NCBI GenBank assembly: GCA_029531795.1
Contig: JAPEIS010000018.1
Location: 248,001 to 312,000 of the forward strand
Source of the DNA: Sclerotinia nivalis
Taxonomy: Eukaryota; Ascomycota; Leotiomycetes; Helotiales; Sclerotiniaceae
Direction: 5' to 3'
DNA length: 64,000 bases
This document shows, in pieces, positions 10,148 to 22,623 of the stretch. A program made the translations under genes and the position numbers. Numbering within the stretch: the first letter of the stretch is position 1; the number at the start of each line of letters is the position of its first letter. The notes below the pieces were generated by a model. The model was not told where the DNA came from. It did no database searches and saw only the letters and a list, made by a program, of their open reading frames with translations.

Positions 10148-10828
10148 TCATTGTATACCTTGATCGTACCCTCTTTTTTCAATCACGGAATCAGAAATCC
10201 GGGCTTTTCTTCCAATTCTGTTGTAGTTTCCAGGACAATACCGTATGCTCGCGACCCTTCTTCGTCTATTCCCTAAGAAACAATATCCTGACCAGTTTAC
10301 GGCTTCATCTCCTGATGGTATCTTGAGCATTTTTTTCCAAGCTATATAACAAGCGTCAGCCGTAAAGTACATCTATTTCACTATTCTCTACTTTCTATTA
10401 AATTCTACGACATCACCTTGGTCAATTTAAATTGCATCAATCCAAAATGAATTTAAATTGTCCGATCTGCGAAGGTGATCAAAAGTATCCCAAAGATTTT
10501 ATCTGATGTAAAACCCGACCCTATCGAGAAAAATAATCTTGTCCATAACCTCACATCGCCACATATATGACAATGCCTTGAATCTAGGCTTTTCAGCAAG
10601 TTTGGCACTGGCCAGTCTACATAACAATGGATCATTATGATCCATGCATGATTCTATCACTAAAAGCATAAAAGGGTCTGCATCTGGATTCGGATCTAGT
10701 GGATCGCAAATAAAGGCTTTCGAAGAACGAGCTCTAATGTCAAGAATTGGCACGGAATATCCATTAGTTCGATGTCGCATTTGGTTTGCAATCATGGTGT
10801 CCATGAACAAGTTTCTTTCCCACTGCAA
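10148..10828 (-). pseudogene. HET-domain (heterokaryon incompatibility type) pseudogene
   Basis: One continuous minus frame runs from 10828 to 10148 with four in-frame stops and no frameshift. In order it reads KPRFKALSYMW (family ALSYxWG), then a strand and FYIR, stop at 10499-10501, NLWDTFDHLRR, SFWIDAI, stop at 10427-10429, IDQGD, stop at 10388-10390, stop at 10373-10375, then MYFTADACYIAW. This is the HET core order (ALSYxWG, NLxxALxxLR, WIDAICIxQ, IYxxA). HET proteins trigger cell death on contact between unlike fungal strains. The gene is dead; the conserved Gly after SYxW is also lost. Confidence 0.8.
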
Positions 10829-13284
10829 TTGACATAGAGCTTAGATGTGCCTGCATGGTTTAGATTAACCAACACATGGACTCCGAGAATCATTTTGTTG
10901 CTTACATACTGTGAGAAAGTTGGGTTATTGAGGCCAAATACATAGCTAATTCATAGACAATAGATCATATAATCCTTCGTAATTAGATATAAGGAAAAAA
11001 CTTCGTTTTCTTCTTTTTGAATAATCAATCGTTTTCTATTAGTCTTTTTGTATATCTATTGTATACAATTCAAATCCATTATTAATTCTATTAGTTATAC
11101 TATTTGAAGCCTTTACAATATAATCTATTCAGTTCTTATTCCCATTCCCCCTTGCAGCGTACAATCGGGACGCATGTATCTCGACCTACCTCTTTCACAA
11201 TACCTAAGTTGTGTCGCTGTTCAGTTGGCAAGTGGACCCTTCTACCACCAGTACTGTGTCTACAAGGATTGTGAATTCCAGAACTCGCAGTGTCAGTGTG
11301 AAGCACTTAAACTGGGAGATAACAGGTGGAAAGAAAGTTCTTCACGATATTATATTATATCATCAATAAACATTTAACTTGATATTCTCTTCTTCTCTCT
11401 CCAAATTATCACTTAGCGCATTGAATCTATACACATAGTTATCTCTTTCAGGACCATTTCTCTTCTTTCTTTCATTCTATTAAATTTAACTTCAATATCT
11501 GAGTATAAAACATTGTATCATATCACACGAAATATAATATTCTAGTTTCTCAATCTTCTAGTTCTTACCTATCCAATTCCTCTCTTCATTTCCTCGCCTC
11601 CCTATGAGATCTTAGTCACATTAACTCCAATAATTATCTATCTTCCATCTCCCATCTTCTCTTTACTTTACTTTTCACCCTCTCCAAATTTCTATTCTAC
11701 TCCCTTTCCCCTCCATCTCCCATCCCCAAAACAAAAAAACAAAGCAACAATCAAACCAACTCGACAACTTCTCATCCTTCATAATCATAAGAATTAATCC
11801 ACATGCATGTACCGTGTACATTCCACCTAAAAATCTCAACAGAGGTAAAATATATATCAGCAAGCCAAAAGCACTAGAAAAAATATATAAATTTCAAGCT
11901 CAAGCTTGCTGAAGATTCCATTCTCGTAGTTTATACAAATTAAATCTAAAGGATTGAAAGAAATTCGGGTCAGGTGAGGCGCGCGATTATCGGAGATATA
12001 TAGATACATACTACTGAAATCTACCATAGCGAGTGATTCAAAGAAACGACCGTTAAAAGAAATGAAGGTAGGAAGTCAAATAGCTTTTAATCATATAATA
12101 TTCATGAAGTGAGAATACAAATGATTATTTTCATACCCGAAATTACTTTTCCTATATCCGTATATCAATATTATCTTCGGAGAAGAATACCTGACTAGTA
12201 AGTGAAATATCCATGCTTCAAATCACATTTCAAAATCAGGAAGGATGGGAAAATTAATAGTATTCATCTACATCTATCCATATATCTTACATCTTTCCAC
12301 AAATACCCATTTCTTATTTCACCGTACATAAAATAAACATACATACAAACATACATACACACACACAACGCTCAAGCAAACCGCTCAAGCAAAACACTCC
12401 ATCCCCAAATTCCATTCCACTCAGAATACAACATAAACGCAAAATACATATAACATACAATCTTATAATACCATCTCACATCAACCTCATTTCTAAATAA
12501 ATGATGGAATAGATAGATAGATAGTCGAAGCAAAGATCAATCTCCATATTTCCTCGCTCGCTTAGCCCTACATAAAACCCCTGGAATGCAAAGGTACATT
12601 GTAAACAAAACAAAACAAAACATACCTCGCCATCACCAGGAATGTACGTTCTTAGCAAATGCCAGCCATCCATGTTATCACATCACATCACGTTAAAGTC
12701 TGATGCGGAGAAACACACACATACACCAGCCTCATGATTTTGCCCTTACGCTTTAAAAATTCTCGACTCCAGCCCCCATTTCGATTTTCTACCTATACTC
12801 GAATAGCCATAACGAATAATTTTTATTTTTCCCACCTGGTGCGGCGAACCTCATGATCTTATCTTCTGGCTGGTATTCCTGAAAGCGGACAGATTGGAAT
12901 AGAAGGATTGCTTGATATTTTATGATTTGAGATTTGAGATTTGATATCTAATCGAATATAAAAAATGAACGCATTTGGATATGAAGTTAAGCTCGTATTT
13001 GGGATATAGATATAGGATTTCCTGTCGTGGGAGTAACTGTTGCTCGTGATAAGATATGAGGTAGAATATTTATGGGTTTTCTTCTGTTTATCTCTTTTTA
13101 TCTTTTATATTGATAGGATGAAATTTTTATCTATCTATTCTTATCCATCGAATCCAATCCATCCAATCCACAAAAACACACACACAAACATACCAACCCA
13201 TCACCCAGCAACCCGGCATCCCATTACGCATAACACAGCAACACACTGCCCAGCAACCCCATCACCCAGCAACAACACGCCACA
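10829..13284. other. Gene-poor 2.5-kb stretch
   Basis: AT-rich with long CT-rich tracts (11,390-11,720 and 12,300-12,420), CA repeats near 12,355-12,370 and GATA repeats near 12,515. No protein-like frame longer than about 70 codons has a recognisable domain. The last ~250 bp, rich in CA and CCCAGCAAC motifs, look like the leader of the gene that starts at 13,285. Confidence 0.4.
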
Positions 13285-16146
13285 ATGCGCAAACCCCACG
13301 CCATCCTCGTCCCCCGCGGCCAAATCCCCATCATAGACCTCCGACCCTCTCGTACACAACGTATGCTAACACCAATAATCATTTTCATAACGTTGATTTT
13401 TCTGCTGCTTTGTGTGGTTGCGGGGATTTTGTTGAGTGTCAGGTTATTTGGGGAGGTGGATAGGGATAGAGAGAGTGTTGGGACGGCGTTGAGGGTTGGG
13501 ACTGCGTTTTTGGGGGTTGGGGTGAGTTTTTTCTTTTGAGTTTTTTTTTTTTTTTTTTTTTTTTTTGGGTTTCTGGGGTTTTTGGGGTTGGATGAGGGGA
13601 GGGGAAGGTGAGGGGAGGGGAAGGTGAGGGGATGAAGGGAAGGGGAAAGAAGATGAGATGAGTTGAAAATACGAGAGATATATCAACGAAAAACACGAGC
13701 TAGAAGAGAAAAAACCAAAGATTCAAATCAAAATACTAACCCCCATCCCAGTGTTCCTTCACCACCCTCTACCTAATCCTCCACCTAACCAGCAGCATCC
13801 AAAACGCGCCCGTAGGATACGTACGGCCACCCGAATTAAAAATCCACGGGTACAGTTTTATCGCTGCGCGTGTCACGCTGGTGTGTTGGATGATATCACT
13901 CATAATATCGAGTATCATAGTATCCAAACCGAAGGTGTGTGTACCAGGCACGAAAGAGTGTTTTGTGCAGATAGGAGGTGTGGTTATTAGTGCTATTGGA
14001 TTGTGAGTATTATTCTAAGTTCAAGTTGTGTGTATAATGGATCGCTGCAAGATATAGGCGGGGGGGGATGATTATTGGACTGCGCTAATATCAAAATATT
14101 AGTATAAGTATAGGAATTATACTCACGGCCCTGGAAGCCTGTCAATATCCCTTCCAATTACCAACGCGCAGTACCATTCTCCCCAGCACGGTAAATTGCC
14201 GAGTAAGTTCCTTCGGAGACGATTTGGTAGATAGTAATCTTACATCACTTAATCCGTCTGCTGCGAATATTTTATCCCAAGCGCAATTTAGGAGTGTATC
14301 GACCAGCGCATCTACTTCTCACGAGACGATCCCGTCGCTTCATGACGATTATCTGTTTATGGGGAATGAGAAGGAAGAGTGGGAAAGAAATCAATCTTTG
14401 GCGATAGCGAATGCGAGGATTAAGAGTGAGGTGAATGTGAAAAGGAAACCGGTTCCTACTAATACGGTAGAGTTGAAGTTGTTGAAGGAGGAGTCGCGGA
14501 GTGAGATGATTTCTATGCCGGGGGAGTTCCCTGAGGAAAAATCGGTTGTACAGGTGCAAAATTCACCTACATCTGCTTCACCTACATCTACTTCACCCAC
14601 CCCCCCTTCACCAGAAGTTAAATCAAAATCCAAGGGCTGGGGAATTGGTTGGTCATATTTGATGAGAAATACGGGGACAGAATCGGATACCAGTGAAAAG
14701 TGCATGACACATTCCGATTCAGCCATTTTATTGGGAACAAACAACAGTACTGAATGCGCCACTTGCGGAAACTGTGCAAAGCCAACATCTTCAACGAAAC
14801 AACCTACAATTTCTCCTTTTACGCAGAAAATAGGAAGACAGAGGAATGTGACGCCCAGTAGTAGTATTAGTGATGTTGCAATGAGATCACCACTATCTAC
14901 CATGAGGTTTGTGTTTCATACTACACATGTTAGAAGATATACTAATGAGATTAGAACTGCCGAGTCTCCAGATATAGCTATCAAGCCCAAAGTAGCACTT
15001 GTTCTAACGATGGTTCCTTCATCACTTGATCGAATATCTCCGCGAAAACCTCCTATTACACAACCTTTACCAATAGCGGTTCTTAATGAAATGATGATAA
15101 GAAGACCATCAATTCCACCTTCTTCTACAAGAATGCCGAAACCAGTTACGTCAGAACATGTACCACTACCTCCTAAATATATTACACCACTCAAGAGAAA
15201 ACCTATGGAAAGTAAAGTTACCAAATCACCCCCCAAATCATGGAAAGATTCTCTTCCAGTCCGAGGAGGCAGTTTCGAAATCGAGAGAAAACCCGTCGCG
15301 ACAGCTAAAGAAGTCAACTCGAATAAATCCCAAAGCCCCACCGATATACCAACTCCCAAACCAAAACCCTCCGAGACAAGACCATCCCTGAAATCCTGGA
15401 AAGATTCTCTACCCATCAGAGGAGGAAGTTTCGAGATGGAAAGATCAACCGCAAATATACGGGACGTATTCCCAAATATATCACGAGGACCATATGAAAA
15501 CAAACCCTTAACCACTCCACCCAAAGCAACACCATTGAAAGCCAAAAAGAACCCCGAAAATAAATCATATACACAAATAGCCACCAAATCACTCAATACC
15601 GCCATCGTGATTAAGAAGAAAAGTACCGAGATGAAAATCCCCGGCGCTTTTATCGATTATACGAAATCGGATTCGTCAAAACGACCTACGAGTCGCGAGA
15701 TCAAAGTCCCGGGTGCTTTTATCGATGGTAGTTCTATGGCTGAGAAAGCTGATGCGGATAAAAACCAAGAAGAGGAAAGTATTCTTCGGAAAAAACCACA
15801 GGGGGTAAGACCACTGAAGTTGCGACCAAAGGTCAAGGGTACCGAGAAAGAGAAAACTGTTGGAAAGGAGAAACAGGAAGAAAAAGCAAAACCTGTTGAG
15901 AAGACAAAACAGACGGAGAAATTCAAAGTTTCGGCGGATGAACCAGAATCGTTGTATGTGCCGGCACCACGAGGACCACGACCTTTTAAACGGAAGTTGT
16001 TTGGGAGGTCGAATGTTGGGGTGGCGGGGAATGAAGGTGATGGTCATGGGGTAAGGATGGGATGGGAGGGGGTGGTACCGTTGAGGAGATTGAGTTTGGG
16101 GGAGGTATCGACTGGGATGGGACATTTGTGGGAAGATGAGGTTTGA
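13285..16146 (+). CDS. Four-TM membrane protein with long disordered cytoplasmic tail
   Basis: Exons 13285-13521, 13752-14002 and 14109-16146 join in frame (GTGAGT donors, CAG and AAG acceptors, GCTAAT branch site) to 841 residues. Four hydrophobic segments sit in the first ~185 residues: one at ~30-52, one in exon 2 (SFTTLYLILHL), one near ARVTLVCWMISLIISSIIV and one across the second junction (VVISAIGFIGIILTAL). The remaining ~650 residues are Ser/Pro/Lys-rich and disordered. Two motifs are each duplicated in the tail: SWKDSLPVRGGSFE (~540) with SWKDSLPIRGGSFE (~592), and KIPGAFID with KVPGAFID (15.63-15.73 kb). I do not recognise the family. The short duplicated motifs look like docking sites, so a plasma-membrane scaffold is a guess only. 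Confidence 0.75.
13539..13625 (+). repeat. Poly-T run and G-rich 16-bp tandem repeat inside intron 1
   Basis: Within intron 1 of the four-TM gene a long T run (13,541-13,566) is followed by two perfect copies of GAGGGGAGGGGAAGGT (13,594-13,609 and 13,610-13,625). The G-rich strand is the coding strand, so the unspliced RNA could form G-quadruplexes. Confidence 0.8.
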
Positions 16147-17626
16147 TGGAGTGATAAGATTAGATTAGATTGATTGATGGATGGATTGATTGATTAGATT
16201 ACTAGATGATGAAGGTGATTAGATTAACTAGATTAGATTAGATGGGAAGCTGTGTCTGTTTAGTGCCATGCAACGAACAAATGGGGCGTTGGGTATAATT
16301 AAATATGGAGAAATGAAGTAATTTGGTAGAGGTGGAAGAATGGATAACAAAAGTAAAATTCCTACTCAAGCAGAACATTTGCACCTCCCTAAGAGAGATC
16401 CGAATATCCCGTTTCATTAATCAATTATTCTCATGGTGTGGTTCATTTCCTGAAAATCATCGTATGGTCATCAAATTAATCATTTTCGCATCAACCAATC
16501 ATATACCATATCTCTCATAAATACATGTGCACGTGGAAACGTGATTGAAGAGGGGGGGATGAAGAATGTGATGTGACACCGTGAGCGTAATACCAAGCCA
16601 ACACAAAGGTACCATAAGGTTGCATGTTCCGTACACCATACATACCCCGCTTCATCTCCATCCAAGTCAAATACTTCATACTTCCACATGTCAGCTAAAC
16701 TACTAATGTACTCCACATCTTGTAGCTATCGACCTACTCCATCAACTCGACGTTTTAGGTACACCATGCATGAGATATTCATGTGAAGTCCAAGGATTTT
16801 AGTCAGACAACTGATCCCAAATCCATATTTCTATCGTGATTCATGAGCTTGACGATGCCCAATGAAACGAAATCAAATTGATCGGCTGTAAGATGACGTT
16901 ATGTGACTTGGGAATAATCCTTGATATTGAAGAGGTTTTTGTTGCCGCGATTTCCTGATGAAAATAATGTTGATTCTGTTGTGTTGCATTGGATTGATTG
17001 ATGGAATGATGGAATGATGGAATGATTGAAAATGGAATGAATACTTGAATTGAAATGTTGAAAGAAGCTCTTATCCATGATTGCCGCTGATGCTGACTGA
17101 CCGAGACTGACGGTAAAACGGGTGATGTGATATGATATTAAACAAAGAGGAATTTCCATATCTTCTCTTTAGTCTCACATATATACAAACCTACCTACCT
17201 ACCCAGGTAGGCACTCAACAATTCTATCAAATTTGATAGAAAACAAACCATTCAATTCAAGCGGTCATACCCGATCATATCACATCACATCATATCATCA
17301 TCAAAATATCTCCAGACTCCAGACTCCAGCCCGAGAAAGCTTCTTATGAGCTTCCGAGCCACAATTCTCTAACTTTCTCACCAATACTAACGTTAAAACT
17401 AACGTGGATCCCTGCCTTTCTCCATTAAAAATCAAAGACAAGCAAGAGAGACAATTTCACATTTCATTCACATTCAGATTCACATTCACATTCACATTCA
17501 CTCTTTAAATTCACTTCAAACCCCATCTGTTTCTTAAGAATTTGAATACTTTACTCAGCTGCCCTCTTTTTTACGAAGTCACACGAACATTTTTTTTACG
17601 ATAACGACTTTGATTTTTATTTTGGG

Positions 17627-17657
<31 letters not shown>

Positions 17658-18023
17658 TAACTATTTTGCTTTCCTCTGCTCTTCTCTTATATGTTTCGAA
17701 GAGTGTTTATTTTCTACAGTTACAGCTATTTACCTACCTACCTACCTACCTACCATACAAATACCTGCCGGTAGTACCTCGTACCCTTAAACCTCCAAAG
17801 AAAGTTCTCGGGACATACACGGGAACCAAATAAAAACCGGCCTAAACTTGAAGCCTAGGTACTCGGGAAATATCACAGACGAACAACCAACCACATTAAA
17901 AGAAAGAAGTGGGTGGCAATTTACGACAACAACAAGAACAACAAATAAATCCATCAGATTCCCCAAAACACCATAAATCTTCAACACATACGAGTCTCAA
18001 AGAGACAAAAAGCGCATTAAGCA
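16147..18023. other. Long intergenic region between the four-TM gene and GLC8
   Basis: Begins with GATT/GATTA-type simple repeats (16,147-16,245), has GGAATGAT repeats near 17,000-17,040, a CCTACCTACCTACC...GGTAGG stretch at 17,190-17,212, TTCACA-type repeats at 17,457-17,505, an A-run then (AT)n at 17,627-17,660, and TACC repeats at 17,731-17,755. The last ~600 bp look like promoter and leader of the inhibitor-2 gene. No coding frame is convincing. Confidence 0.5.
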
Positions 18024-18963
18024 ATGACTACCACCATGTCTTCTTCAGAAGCACCAGTTCTTCATAATCCTCCAACTCCTACTGTCAAACGTCCAAAAGG
18101 TATTTATTACTTATAAGTTCCCTAGCAAATTTACCCCGCTACCCCCCTCTCTCCATTCATCCATCAAACAACAATAATCAAAACTAACCCTAATCCCCAA
18201 AGGCATTCTCAAAAACTCCTTCCACCGATCTCCTCCCTCCCAAGCCCCCATAACCACCACCGCACCCCCCATTACCTCCCCAAAACATGTCGGTATTCCC
18301 CTCTCCACCTCCCCAATCGGCATATCCGACAAAGACGTCACATTACAAAACACACTTCAAAACGCCGGGCTTCGACGATCCTCATCTAGCGGACACCCAA
18401 TCCGTCGTCAATCATCTGGATCCGCCCATCACGATGATAATAATAACATGCGACTCCAATGGGACGAAGCAAATCTCTATTTAACCGAACAGGAAAAAAG
18501 CAGCACCATGAAGATTGACGAGCCGAAGACTCCGTATGCGAAACACTATGATCCTGCTGAGGACGAAGATGAAATTCGGACAATTGATGCGGGGGAAATA
18601 GTGGTGGATGAATTAGATAGAGTGAAAGCGGGTCAGATGAGGAGTCCGCGGTCGAACAGGGCACGGGATGAGGAAATCCCCGGATTAAGTTTAGGAGAGC
18701 CGGAGGAAGCGGTGCCGGATAGGGAGGTGGTGATGGGGGAGGCGGAGGAGAAGAAGGTTCATGTGGCGGGGGCGGGGTTGGGTAGGGATGGGGATGTGGA
18801 TGCTGAGAAGGGGGTTTTGGGTATGACGCCGGAGGAGAGGGAGAAACATGAGAGGTTTGAGGAGTTGAGGAGGAGACATTATGATATGGCTAATGTGGCG
18901 GGGCTTTTGGGGCATCCCGAGGAGATTGATGTGGATGAGGATGAGGAGATGAATGGGAGATAG
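18024..18963 (+). CDS. GLC8: Protein phosphatase 1 inhibitor-2 (Glc8/IPP-2 family)
   Basis: Exons 18024-18099 and 18203-18963 give 278 residues. The splice falls inside the family's N-terminal docking motif, KGILK (residues 25-29), which binds PP1. Further on, [12 protein letters not shown] and [15 protein letters not shown] match the central segment; the TP within PKTPY is the conserved phosphorylation site of inhibitor-2, a GSK-3 target in animals. [16 protein letters not shown] near the C-terminus matches the helix that covers the PP1 active site. The protein is acidic and disordered, as expected. It should modulate the Glc7-type PP1 in nucleus and cytoplasm. An alternative ATG lies four codons downstream. 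Confidence 0.93.
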
Positions 18964-19488
18964 GGTGGAGATGAGGATGGGTGGGGGGTTTTCTGTGGGG
19001 GTGGTGAGGGTTTCGTGAGGGTTTACTTGGGGAGGGGGTGATAGGAATAGGACGAGGAGTTCACATGTGAATTATGGCGTTTTAGGTTCAGGGGCAATAG
19101 CTTTACTTTACTTTACTTTACTTTATTTAAATAACTTGAAGCAAATGATTTGATTTGGGTTTGTAGTGTACTCATTCATACTCATTCATACTCAAATTTT
19201 ACCATACTCTAAGTATTCTCTGGTTTGCTTTGGAGTTTTTTCATTAGGATTAGAGGATAAGAACTAGGGAATAAGAACTGGGTGAATGGAGATGGAGATA
19301 GATATGATATGGTATGAGTTAAGGAAGGTATAGGGGTAATAACGAGTATGGTGAAGAATTAATTAATTAACTTCGCTTATCAAATAATGAGCTAGCTTAT
19401 TCGTTTCTTAGTTCATAAACTAGCTCATTTTGGAATCAACGTAATTGATTACTCAATCTCTATATTGATCAATACCCCGAAGAACAAA
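18964..19488. other. Convergent 3' region between GLC8 and DPP3
   Basis: Convergent gene ends share this space. It holds (TTTAC)n near 19,103-19,127, ACTCATTCAT repeats near 19,170-19,193 and an AATTAATTAATT palindrome near 19,360. No gene seen. Confidence 0.5.
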
Positions 19489-21931
19489 TTAAAGCGCTCT
19501 CTCAAAAAACGATTGCATAATACCCATATTACTCGGCTCATACTCTCTAAGTTCAACCGTACCATCCTCTTTGAAAAAAGTGTTAGGTTGTACAAACTTC
19601 CATCTCGGCTCCGGATTGGAGACTACGATTTTTCTCCACATCTCGTACTTGCCATCTACAGCACTTAAAGCCTTGTAGAGAGGTCGACACGCATCGATAT
19701 CGGCCGTAGAGTGCCAGATGTGCATCTTGCACAGCATGCGTCCGATTGATGGTTTGCCGTGAGAGATGATCTTGGAACGGTCGATGTGGACGTGGAGTGT
19801 TTCTTTTTGGGGATCGTGCGCTATCCTTAAGACGCCATTGCTATCCTGGAGCATGTGCTTCAGTATCGCGAATTGTGCCTAGTTCATAGAGACGCAAAAG
19901 TTAGTTTTGGTGGGATGCTTACTGCGTTGCTCTTGAAGCCTACCTGGTCGTGGTCACCTCCCCAGATTTGCTCTTTGGCTTTGAAGCTGCGAAGGGCGCG
20001 GAGTCCTTCAACTCCCATCTGGAGGTATGTGTAATAGATGACTTGCCCAAGTTAGACATCGGATCCTGGCCATCCGCACATCGGAATACGTATACTTACA
20101 ATCGTCTGCGGTCGGAGTGCTATCCTGATCGTAACCGAAAAGCGCAAGGATGTCCTTGTTGTCAGCTAGATAGTCCGCAACCAAAAAAGCTCTGCATTCT
20201 TCCACCGTCGCTGCCAATTTTCCAAATACACTGTTCCAGGTCTCTCCCGGTTTATACCATGTTTGTATGGGTTCACCTGTGACTGGACTGATCGGCGGGT
20301 TCTCGTGGTCGAAGTTGAACTTGCCTGGGACCGTCTCGGCCACTAGCTTTCCAGTCCCATGGCCGATGAGCTCGTGTATAGCTGTCGCGACGAAACGAAC
20401 TCTATGGGTATAGGCGACGTATGTCTCAACCTCTGACGGTTGGACATAATAACATGGACGACCGGGACTGCTGTTAAGGTTCATCCGATTACCGTAGACC
20501 ATGTTCTTGACGCCGTGCCTCTTGCCATCATCGTCCTGCATAAAATGTCAAATCATGCTCTTCATCCAACTCTGGAGAAATGATGAGCATTTATAGAAAC
20601 TTACAATTGTGATATTGGTGGCTTCCCATACAGTGCTTGAAACGGAAGCGAGTACTGAGCTGTTGTCAGGACAGTTTATCTCTCTTGGCTATCTGATAGA
20701 TATACTCACCATGGATGACCGCAAAGTCGGGGACATTTAATTCGCTCGGCTCGAAAGGTCCTTTGCCGTCATTGTCATTCGGCACGGCCCAAGGGAGCGT
20801 ACGAATGAATTCTGTAGATCTACCGACGAGCTGCCCCATTTTATTCGTCTCTCCGGAATGGCAGATCCCAGCGACAGCTTGCCACTCGGCTCTTACGCCA
20901 TGGGGATCGCGATAGCCGAAAAGAAAGCCCATGCAATGTTCGACTCGAGGAGCCTTGTCAGTGATCCATGTCTTGTGGGCAGAGCGAAAGGCATCATAAT
21001 CTCCTGTTCGGAAACTATCCACAAGCTGGGAAAGCACGGTCCTTTGCTCGTCATTTGCAGCGACTTTGCTTGCCTGAGTGAGCTCTGCGCAGATCTTGCT
21101 CATTTCCTCACAATGGTCACCACGCCGGAGGTAAACCCTAGCGCGCCGCCCATCTCCAATAGTGATTTCACTGAGAAACAGAGGCTCAGCATCTTTTTCT
21201 GCAGAGGCCTGAAGGATTTCAAACACGTCGGAATTTTCATCTGCTGAACGGTTGCTAGTGGTGAGTTTCTGGAGGCGAGTGTTCTCTGGGGAGATTCTTC
21301 TGGCTTCCATCATCTTGGTGATGGCCTCAATATCTTCCTTTTTGATATGTTCCTTGCCGATGTAATAGCTAGACTGGCTTGCCTCATCTGGATATCCGAG
21401 GGCAGCTGGTTGAGTTTCCATCATCGGGCCGATAATCTCTTCAAGCTTCGCGCTCGCCTCGGGAGATACGCTCGCCATCTTGCGGAGTGCTTCATGAGAA
21501 ACATTCGGTATTACCTTTCGATCTCCGTCACCCTATTATTGTGGCATTAGCAATACAAGTCGTGAGACAGAATGTAGCAAGCTATAGTAAACATATACAA
21601 AGTAGTTACCAAGACTGGATAGAAACATCCCAGCGAACTCAAGCCATGCATCAATATCCTCTTGCTTGACGCCTCGATCTCGTAGATGATTCCATCGTCC
21701 ACCACATGCCACGTGCAATACAATGATAAAATCAAAGATCCCTTCCCCCTCAGCCGACGTCTGACGTAGCATAATCCGACTACCGTGCCAGCATGCCCGC
21801 GCCAAGTGATGAGCGTAAATCCTGTAGGATTTCCCGTCCTTGATCTCTTCTTCTCTCATGCTGTCAAAGACCTCGCGGAACTCTAGTCTATGTGTGACTT
21901 CACGCTCTTGATGCTCATTGGATGTTGGCAT
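19489..21931 (-). CDS. Dipeptidyl peptidase III (zinc metallopeptidase, M49)
   Basis: Six exons on the minus strand: 21931-21599, 21532-20710, 20654-20605, 20535-20100, 20041-19944 and 19878-19489, in frame to 709 residues, a normal length for the family. The zinc-binding HEXXGH motif is HELIGH (456-461) and the second motif EECRA supplies the third ligand (Glu ~515). The N-terminal YAHHLARACWHGSRIMLRQTS and ETLHVHIDRSKI near the C-terminus also fit. The enzyme removes dipeptides from the N-terminus of short peptides in the cytosol. The start at 21,931 was chosen for its CAAAATG context; an in-frame ATG at 22,000 would add 23 residues. The third exon is only 50 nt. Confidence 0.93.
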
Positions 21932-22623
21932 TTTGAAACTCAAGATGCGCCCTTTTATTTCGTTTGTATATTGGAAGCTGGGACGTGAATAGAAGTTCAA
22001 GGTGAGAAGCGCATCTAAGGACCTTTAGCGATGAGTTGGAGAGCTTGATGTCCTAGACGTAGGCGGGAGGCTGCAGGTTTCTAACGGAGGATAGAGCGGG
22101 GAAGCTTGGATGTGTTAAACCGAGCCTGGTGTGGCAGTTAGTCCCTGTCACGCCGGTCAGCATCGGATTAGATACCCCACATCGTGTCACTATAGTGATT
22201 CACAAATGAAACAGAGCGGCGCTCGATGAGCTTCCGTGCAATAGCAATGTCATGCATGGCCCGCACCACATTTAATGACTCAACCAAGAACCCAAAAATT
22301 CCAAGTCAGTGATAAATTACTGGGCTGTGATGTTAGGACGATCTATCGATAATTTGGAAACAAGGCATGGCTCGTTTATTCTGCTAGGAAATGAAAAACC
22401 AACTCCGGAGCCGGAAGTCACTTGACTGCGGTGGCGCAGTCAGCAAACCTCTCGGTCTGAATTAAATACATCAAATATACCGCAAGGTCGACTCAACATT
22501 GATAACCTTCATTTGATGCACCTGGCAGAACTGTAAGCCCTTCTGCAATGATTTACCCACTACTATCTGAGACTAACAAGATGATATGTAGGAGAACCAT
22601 TCTTCACGATCACTTGGGCTACA
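21932..22623. other. DPP3 upstream region
   Basis: Promoter and leader of the minus-strand DPP3 gene, then non-coding DNA up to the NLR pseudogene. No repeat, RNA gene or open frame stands out. Confidence 0.4.

Noticed and set aside
14391..15926. Long antisense open frames inside the four-TM gene
   Set aside because: They are shadows of the sense exon with its biased codon use; the sense frame joins correctly through two introns.
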